A DNA stretch of 64,000 nucleotides from Pumilibacter muris (GTDB taxonomy: Bacteria; Bacillota; Clostridia; Christensenellales; Pumilibacteraceae): the NCBI RefSeq assembly GCF_943193045.1, contig NZ_CALPCN010000002.1, forward strand, positions 343,530-407,529, in the 5' to 3' direction. How positions within the stretch are numbered: position 1 is the stretch's first letter; each line of letters begins with the position of its first letter. The notes under the pieces were generated by a model, which was given only the letters and a program-made list of their open reading frames with translations, made no database searches and was not told where the DNA came from. This document shows positions 60,870-64,000 of the stretch, one piece after another. Both the position numbers and the translations under genes were made by a program.

Positions 60870-61670
60870 TTAAATACCTTCAGCCCAGTTAAAGTCCATT
60901 TCCAAAATGTAACCCTGTTGCGAGGTTCCGCTCGGTGTGGCTGTGTAAATTCCGAGAGAAGTTTGCCATTTGGAAATTTTGAATTCGGCGTCGTAAACAA
61001 TTTCTATGTCTTGACGGTAGCAACACCCCACGCCGCCCGCAACGGTTGCGGCAATTTCGGCAAAATTACGTTGCTGAATAATTACGTTGCCCACCTTGTC
61101 GGTATGATATGTAAAGATATTTTTGTACGGAGCGGGATTTTTTCCTTCTTCTTTTTGCTGTTGGAATTTCGCGTTTTCCGCCTGCATATAATTCACGAGT
61201 TCGGGAAAAAGAATAAGATTTTTCGCAATAATTTGGCTCGACGGCGAATATTCGTTTGTTTTAACTATATTGCGGTAGTCCGTCCCTTGAAGCTTATACG
61301 ACGTGGTTTGTTGGTCCTCTTTGTCGTAGTCGTAATATTTCATCACAACGGTGCAAGTGTCGTATTTGCTCAAAACTCTGTTCATCGTTTCGGCATCGGG
61401 GAAAGGCGGTTCGTTGCCCTCTTGCCCCTCAACGTCCGACGAATTGTTCTTCGCGCCAACGTTTATATTAACGTTCACGAGCTTATCCAAAACGTCGCCC
61501 GCAGAAATTTCGTTCACCGCATATTCGAGAAGCGTTTTACCGTAGTAGCTGAATTGCCCGAATTGCTTGGGCGCCGCGCTCTCTTTATCTTTGGCACAAC
61601 CCGCAAACAAAAAGCCGCATTGAAGCGCCATAAGTATTCCGGCGACTATTGCAAAAATTCTTTTTTTCAT
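60870..61670 (-). CDS. Hypothetical lipoprotein
   Basis: 266 residues. The signal peptide ends in a lipobox (LFAGC; Cys25), so the mature protein should be lipid-anchored outside the membrane. The mature part is mixed alpha-beta with no known domain. A TYTATPSGTSQQGYILEMDFNW-type beta end resembles a barrel or LppX-like fold, with low confidence. AGGAG precedes the ATG and the promoter is good. No co-transcribed partner. Confidence 0.78.
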   Translation of the reverse strand: MKKRIFAIVAGILMALQCGFLFAGCAKDKESAAPKQFGQFSYYGKTLLEYAVNEISAGDVLDKLVNVNINVGAKNNSSDVEGQEGNEPPFPDAETMNRVLSKYDTCTVVMKYYDYDKEDQQTTSYKLQGTDYRNIVKTNEYSPSSQIIAKNLILFPELVNYMQAENAKFQQQKEEGKNPAPYKNIFTYHTDKVGNVIIQQRNFAEIAATVAGGVGCCYRQDIEIVYDAEFKISKWQTSLGIYTATPSGTSQQGYILEMDFNWAEGI

Positions 61671-61727
61671 CTTCGTTCTCCTTTTGTAAAAAAATTCGGT
61701 TCGCTCCCGCGAGCCACATTTACAGCT

Positions 61728-61756
61728 ATTATACCATAAAAAAGCCCGCGACGCAA
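61728..61756 (-). promoter_or_regulatory. Promoter of the lipoprotein gene
   Basis: On the minus strand TTGCGT (61751-61756), 17 bases, TATAAT (61728-61733), with a leader of about 55 bases. The rest of the 61671-61852 gap holds nothing recognisable. Confidence 0.6.
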
Positions 61757-61852
61757 GAAAATAAAAGCACTGAACGCGAGCGCAATATTAGAATTGTATT
61801 AAACGTTTTTTCACGCCTACCGCACGGCTTTTTATTAAGCGTTTAAAGTAGT

Positions 61853-62302
61853 CTATTTATTTAGCTCTTTAATCATTTGTTTATACAATAGCTCGGAAAA
61901 CCCGCAACGCTCGTATAATTTTAAGGCGCGCAAATTACTCGGCTCAACTTCAAGCCGCAATCTTGCCGCAACGTTTTTATACGTTTGTTCAACATACGAC
62001 AAAAGCTTTTCTCCAACGCCGTTGCCGCGAAAATCGCTTCTAACGAACAAATCCTCTATTTGAACGCAAATCCCGCCTCGCTCGGTGGAATAACCTTTCG
62101 AAACCATTGTGTAACCCGCAATAACCCCATCGCATTCCGCAACGTAACCTTCCACAAACGGCATATCGCTTAAACAGTCGGCTATATCTTTTTCAAACAA
62201 TTCTTTGCTCGGCTTTGCAAGCACGGCGGGCGAAGAATAAAACTCAGTCATAATTTCAATTAGCTCGTTCTTGTCTTTTTCGCAAATCGGTCTTATTGTC
62301 AT
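61853..62302 (-). CDS. GNAT-family N-acetyltransferase
   Basis: 149 residues. The acetyl-CoA binding signature RSDFRGNGVGEKLLSYVEQ and the pre-strand VQIEDLFV are typical GNAT motifs, and LRALKLYERCGF is the usual C-terminal element. It transfers an acetyl group from acetyl-CoA to an amine; the acceptor is unknown. AAGGGA precedes the ATG. Monocistronic. Confidence 0.92.
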   Translation of the reverse strand: MTIRPICEKDKNELIEIMTEFYSSPAVLAKPSKELFEKDIADCLSDMPFVEGYVAECDGVIAGYTMVSKGYSTERGGICVQIEDLFVRSDFRGNGVGEKLLSYVEQTYKNVAARLRLEVEPSNLRALKLYERCGFSELLYKQMIKELNK

Positions 62303-62358
62303 TACAAATGTCCCTTTTAATATTTTTGTTCCTCTTCCCTTTTATATGTAGGCAAAGC

Positions 62359-63105
62359 TTACAGCAAATCGCAACCTTCAAATGCGTCGGGCGCAATGTC
62401 GGTAGCGCTTTCGGGGATATTTATTTTCGACAGACTTTCGCAATTCTCAAAAGCGGAACTATCGATTTCATAAAGACCTTCGTGCAAAACCACTTCTTCA
62501 AGCGCCTCACAATCGGCAAAAGCGCCGTAACCTATTTTTTCAACGCCTTTCGGAATTTCTATTCTTTTCAGCTCGATACACATGGCAAACGTTCCGCTTT
62601 CTATTTCCGACAGCGATTGCGGCAAAATTATTTCTTTCAGCGCGAAACATTGCGAAAAAGCGTTCGCTCCTATTGCGGTTACGTTTTGCGGAATAGTTAC
62701 AGAAGTTAAACTGCAACAAGAATTAAACGCGCCGCCGCCGAGCGTTTTTAAAGCGTTGGGAAAATTTATTTTTTTAAGCGATTTGCAATCGTAAAACGCG
62801 GCGGGAGGTATTCGTTCCAAACCGTCGGGCAATTCAACTTCTTCGAGCGCCGCGCAATCGGCAAAAGCGCTTTCCCGAATAATTTTTACCGTTGCGGCTA
62901 TTTTAACGTATTTCAAATTTTTGCAACCGCAAAACGCGCCCTTGCCTATAACGTTTACACCGCAAGGAACGGTAACGGAACTCATATTTTTAAATTTAAA
63001 AGCATGGGCGTATATTTCCGAAACGCCGTCCGGCAATATAACGCGTTCCGCTTCGCCGCGATATTCCATTAGCACTCCGTCCCGAATCAAAAACTCTTCT
63101 TCCAT
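62359..63105 (-). CDS. BspA-type leucine-rich repeat (LRR_5) protein
   Basis: 248 residues made of about ten LRR_5 repeats of 23 residues (IGKGAFCGCKNLKYVKI, IRESAFADCAALEEVELPDGLERI). No signal peptide or anchor, so a cytoplasmic binding scaffold is likely, or secretion by an unseen route. The LRR_5 type also occurs in the 39705-43430 protein. GGGAG precedes the ATG. Function unknown. Confidence 0.88.
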   Translation of the reverse strand: MEEEFLIRDGVLMEYRGEAERVILPDGVSEIYAHAFKFKNMSSVTVPCGVNVIGKGAFCGCKNLKYVKIAATVKIIRESAFADCAALEEVELPDGLERIPPAAFYDCKSLKKINFPNALKTLGGGAFNSCCSLTSVTIPQNVTAIGANAFSQCFALKEIILPQSLSEIESGTFAMCIELKRIEIPKGVEKIGYGAFADCEALEEVVLHEGLYEIDSSAFENCESLSKINIPESATDIAPDAFEGCDLL

Positions 63106-63152
63106 AATATTTTCTCCCGTTTGGTTATTCTTACCTTATTTTTTATACGCAA

Positions 63153-63181
63153 ATTATATAACTTTTGCGCCGAAAAATCAA
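63153..63181 (-). promoter_or_regulatory. Promoter of the LRR gene
   Basis: On the minus strand TTGATT (63176-63181), 17 bases, TATAAT (63153-63158). Leader about 40 bases. The remainder of 63106-63297 is featureless. Confidence 0.65.
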
Positions 63182-63297
63182 GGGAAACAAAGTACAACAT
63201 GAACTTGCCGCCAAACTCTCGCATGAGGTATGTTTTGGATAGAGGCGACACGAAACGAAAATATTAGCCCTAACATATTTATAATTCTATTACGATA

Positions 63298-63711
63298 TTA
63301 CTTTCTGTTCGGCTTTCTCTTTATGCTTAACAACGCTAAAAAATCATTAAATAACGAAGTATCCGTCGGCTCAAACATAAGCCATTTTCCATCGTGGTAA
63401 GTTTGCGTCTCGTCATATATTTTTTGAACTTCTTTTGAAAAATTGTGTCTGTTTGTTTCAAACTTTATTCGTTCGTCTTTCCCCAAAATAATCATAAAAC
63501 CCACGCAATTTTCTCTTGCGTATAATGCGCACAGAGTTTTGCCGCCCCTACGATATTTATATTCGTATTTCCACGTTTTGCCGCCTTTTCCCCACAAACA
63601 TTCCATATCGTATTTTTCATTTATAAGAACCGACAACTTATTCCAAACGTCATATAACGAGTTCCCTATTAAATTTATCATTTCTTCTTTATCAGGCTGA
63701 ATATCAAGCAT
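63298..63711 (-). CDS. DUF3788-family protein
   Basis: 137 residues, soluble. WGKGGKTWKYEYKYRRGGKTLCALY and NCVGFMIILGKDE are typical of the DUF3788 family, whose function is not known. The GG at the start region resembles other family members. Monocistronic, next to the tRNA terminator. Confidence 0.82.
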   Translation of the reverse strand: MLDIQPDKEEMINLIGNSLYDVWNKLSVLINEKYDMECLWGKGGKTWKYEYKYRRGGKTLCALYARENCVGFMIILGKDERIKFETNRHNFSKEVQKIYDETQTYHDGKWLMFEPTDTSLFNDFLALLSIKRKPNRK

Positions 63712-63745
63712 ATTTCACCTCCATATAATTTAATGTTTAATCATA

Positions 63746-63780
63746 AAATTGCGTTCAAACTATCAGTTTGAACGCAATTT
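63746..63780 (-). terminator. Rho-independent terminator of tRNA-Ser
   Basis: AAATTGCGTTCAAACT (63746-63761) and AGTTTGAACGCAATTT (63765-63780) are perfect 16-base arms with a 3-base loop, followed by TTTTAT on the minus strand. It lies 5 bases after the tRNA 3' end. Confidence 0.9.
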
Positions 63781-63784
63781 ACTT

Positions 63785-63873
63785 TGGCGGAGGCGAAGGG
63801 ATTCGAACCCCTGTGCCCGTTAAGGCAAACGGTTTTCAAGACCGCCTCGTTATGACCGCTTCGATACGCCTCC
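63785..63873 (-). tRNA. tRNA-Ser (anticodon UGA), CCA encoded
   Basis: Minus strand, 89 bases including an encoded CCA. The acceptor stem pairs GGAGGCG with CGCCTCC and the discriminator is G. The anticodon loop CTTGAAA gives anticodon TGA. A long variable arm (GCC...GGGC), as in serine tRNAs, and a standard T-arm with TTCGA are present. Decodes UCA and probably other UCN codons. Confidence 0.95.
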
Positions 63874-64000
63874 GTATTTTGTTTGTTTTGTTTTCATGTT
63901 TCGCGTTTATAGGCTACGCATTTGGGTCGGCGTTCGCAACTTCGTTGCTCGGCTGAGGACCGCTTCGATACGCCTCCGTATTTTGTTTGTTTTGTTTTCA
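63854..64000. repeat. 43-base direct repeat containing the tRNA 5' end
   Basis: 63854-63896 (the first 20 bases of the tRNA plus 23 bases of upstream flank, running into TTTGTTTTGTTTTCA) recurs at 63958-64000 and continues past the window edge. The 61 bases between include GCTCGGCTGAGGAC, a member of the repeat family at 12836 and 12890. It may be the remnant of a duplicated tRNA or an att-like trace; only the fragment is visible. Confidence 0.7.

Noticed and set aside
63785..64000. Integrative element bounded by the tRNA repeat
   Set aside because: Only 61 bases separate the repeats and no integrase is visible in the window.

Overview
The window reads as a chromosomal segment of an uncultured, probably gut-associated Clostridia-like Firmicute (Christensenellales-type genomes are my best guess). 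This rests on AGGAGG ribosome sites, sigma-A promoters with 17-bp spacers, an Lpl-type sugar ABC transporter without its own ATPase, BspA/InlB-type repeat proteins and a SpoIIE-type phosphatase beside a PAS-containing [FeFe]-hydrogenase-like protein. Most genes are on the minus strand. No rRNA, CRISPR array, phage or insertion sequence was recognised.

Layout. 1-3057: sensory [FeFe]-hydrogenase operon (2Fe-2S protein, hydrogenase-PAS, SpoIIE phosphatase cut by the window edge). 3283-3837: small membrane protein. 4149-27275: a twelve-gene carbohydrate locus on the minus strand with GH78-type rhamnosidase, AraC regulator, two permeases, a solute-binding lipoprotein, large surface/secreted glycan-binding proteins, a GH65 phosphorylase and beta-phosphoglucomutase. 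27646-31210 (plus strand): an apparently dead REP-transposase relative, a radical SAM protein and HtpG. 31527-52018: a thirteen-gene minus-strand block centred on an ESCRT-like module. 52335-54652: two-component system. 54951-63711: mixed housekeeping and hypothetical genes. 63785-63873: tRNA-Ser(UGA).

The main discovery candidate is 31527-52018. It encodes an AAA ATPase with an N-terminal MIT-like helical domain (Vps4 architecture), two stand-alone Snf7/CHMP-like helical proteins, a third Snf7-like domain fused to a soluble FtsK motor, a coiled-coil partner, an SPFH/virion-core-like protein, a zinc-ribbon/Sel1/trypsin-like protease, a giant zinc-ribbon protein with a degenerate TIR-like domain plus LRR and propeller, a SNF2 helicase, a multi-zinc-ribbon protein, a polytopic InlB-repeat surface protein and two YbjN-like proteins. 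The tight spacing and overlaps suggest one membrane-remodelling or stress/defence machine linking membrane polymers to DNA-handling motors. The family assignments come from reading sequence patterns; the function is inference.

A second theme is possible phase variation. Three long G tracts on the coding strand (10, 8 and 9 bases) lie in a surface-protein signal peptide, just before a surface-protein membrane anchor, and in the N-terminus of a histidine kinase. The first two are one base out of frame in this assembly, and a one-base change restores a sensible protein in each case. Homopolymer sequencing error is the main alternative. Four large secreted proteins of the sugar locus share a Gly-Cys, hydrophobic helix, basic-tail C-terminus that resembles a sorting signal but is not LPXTG.
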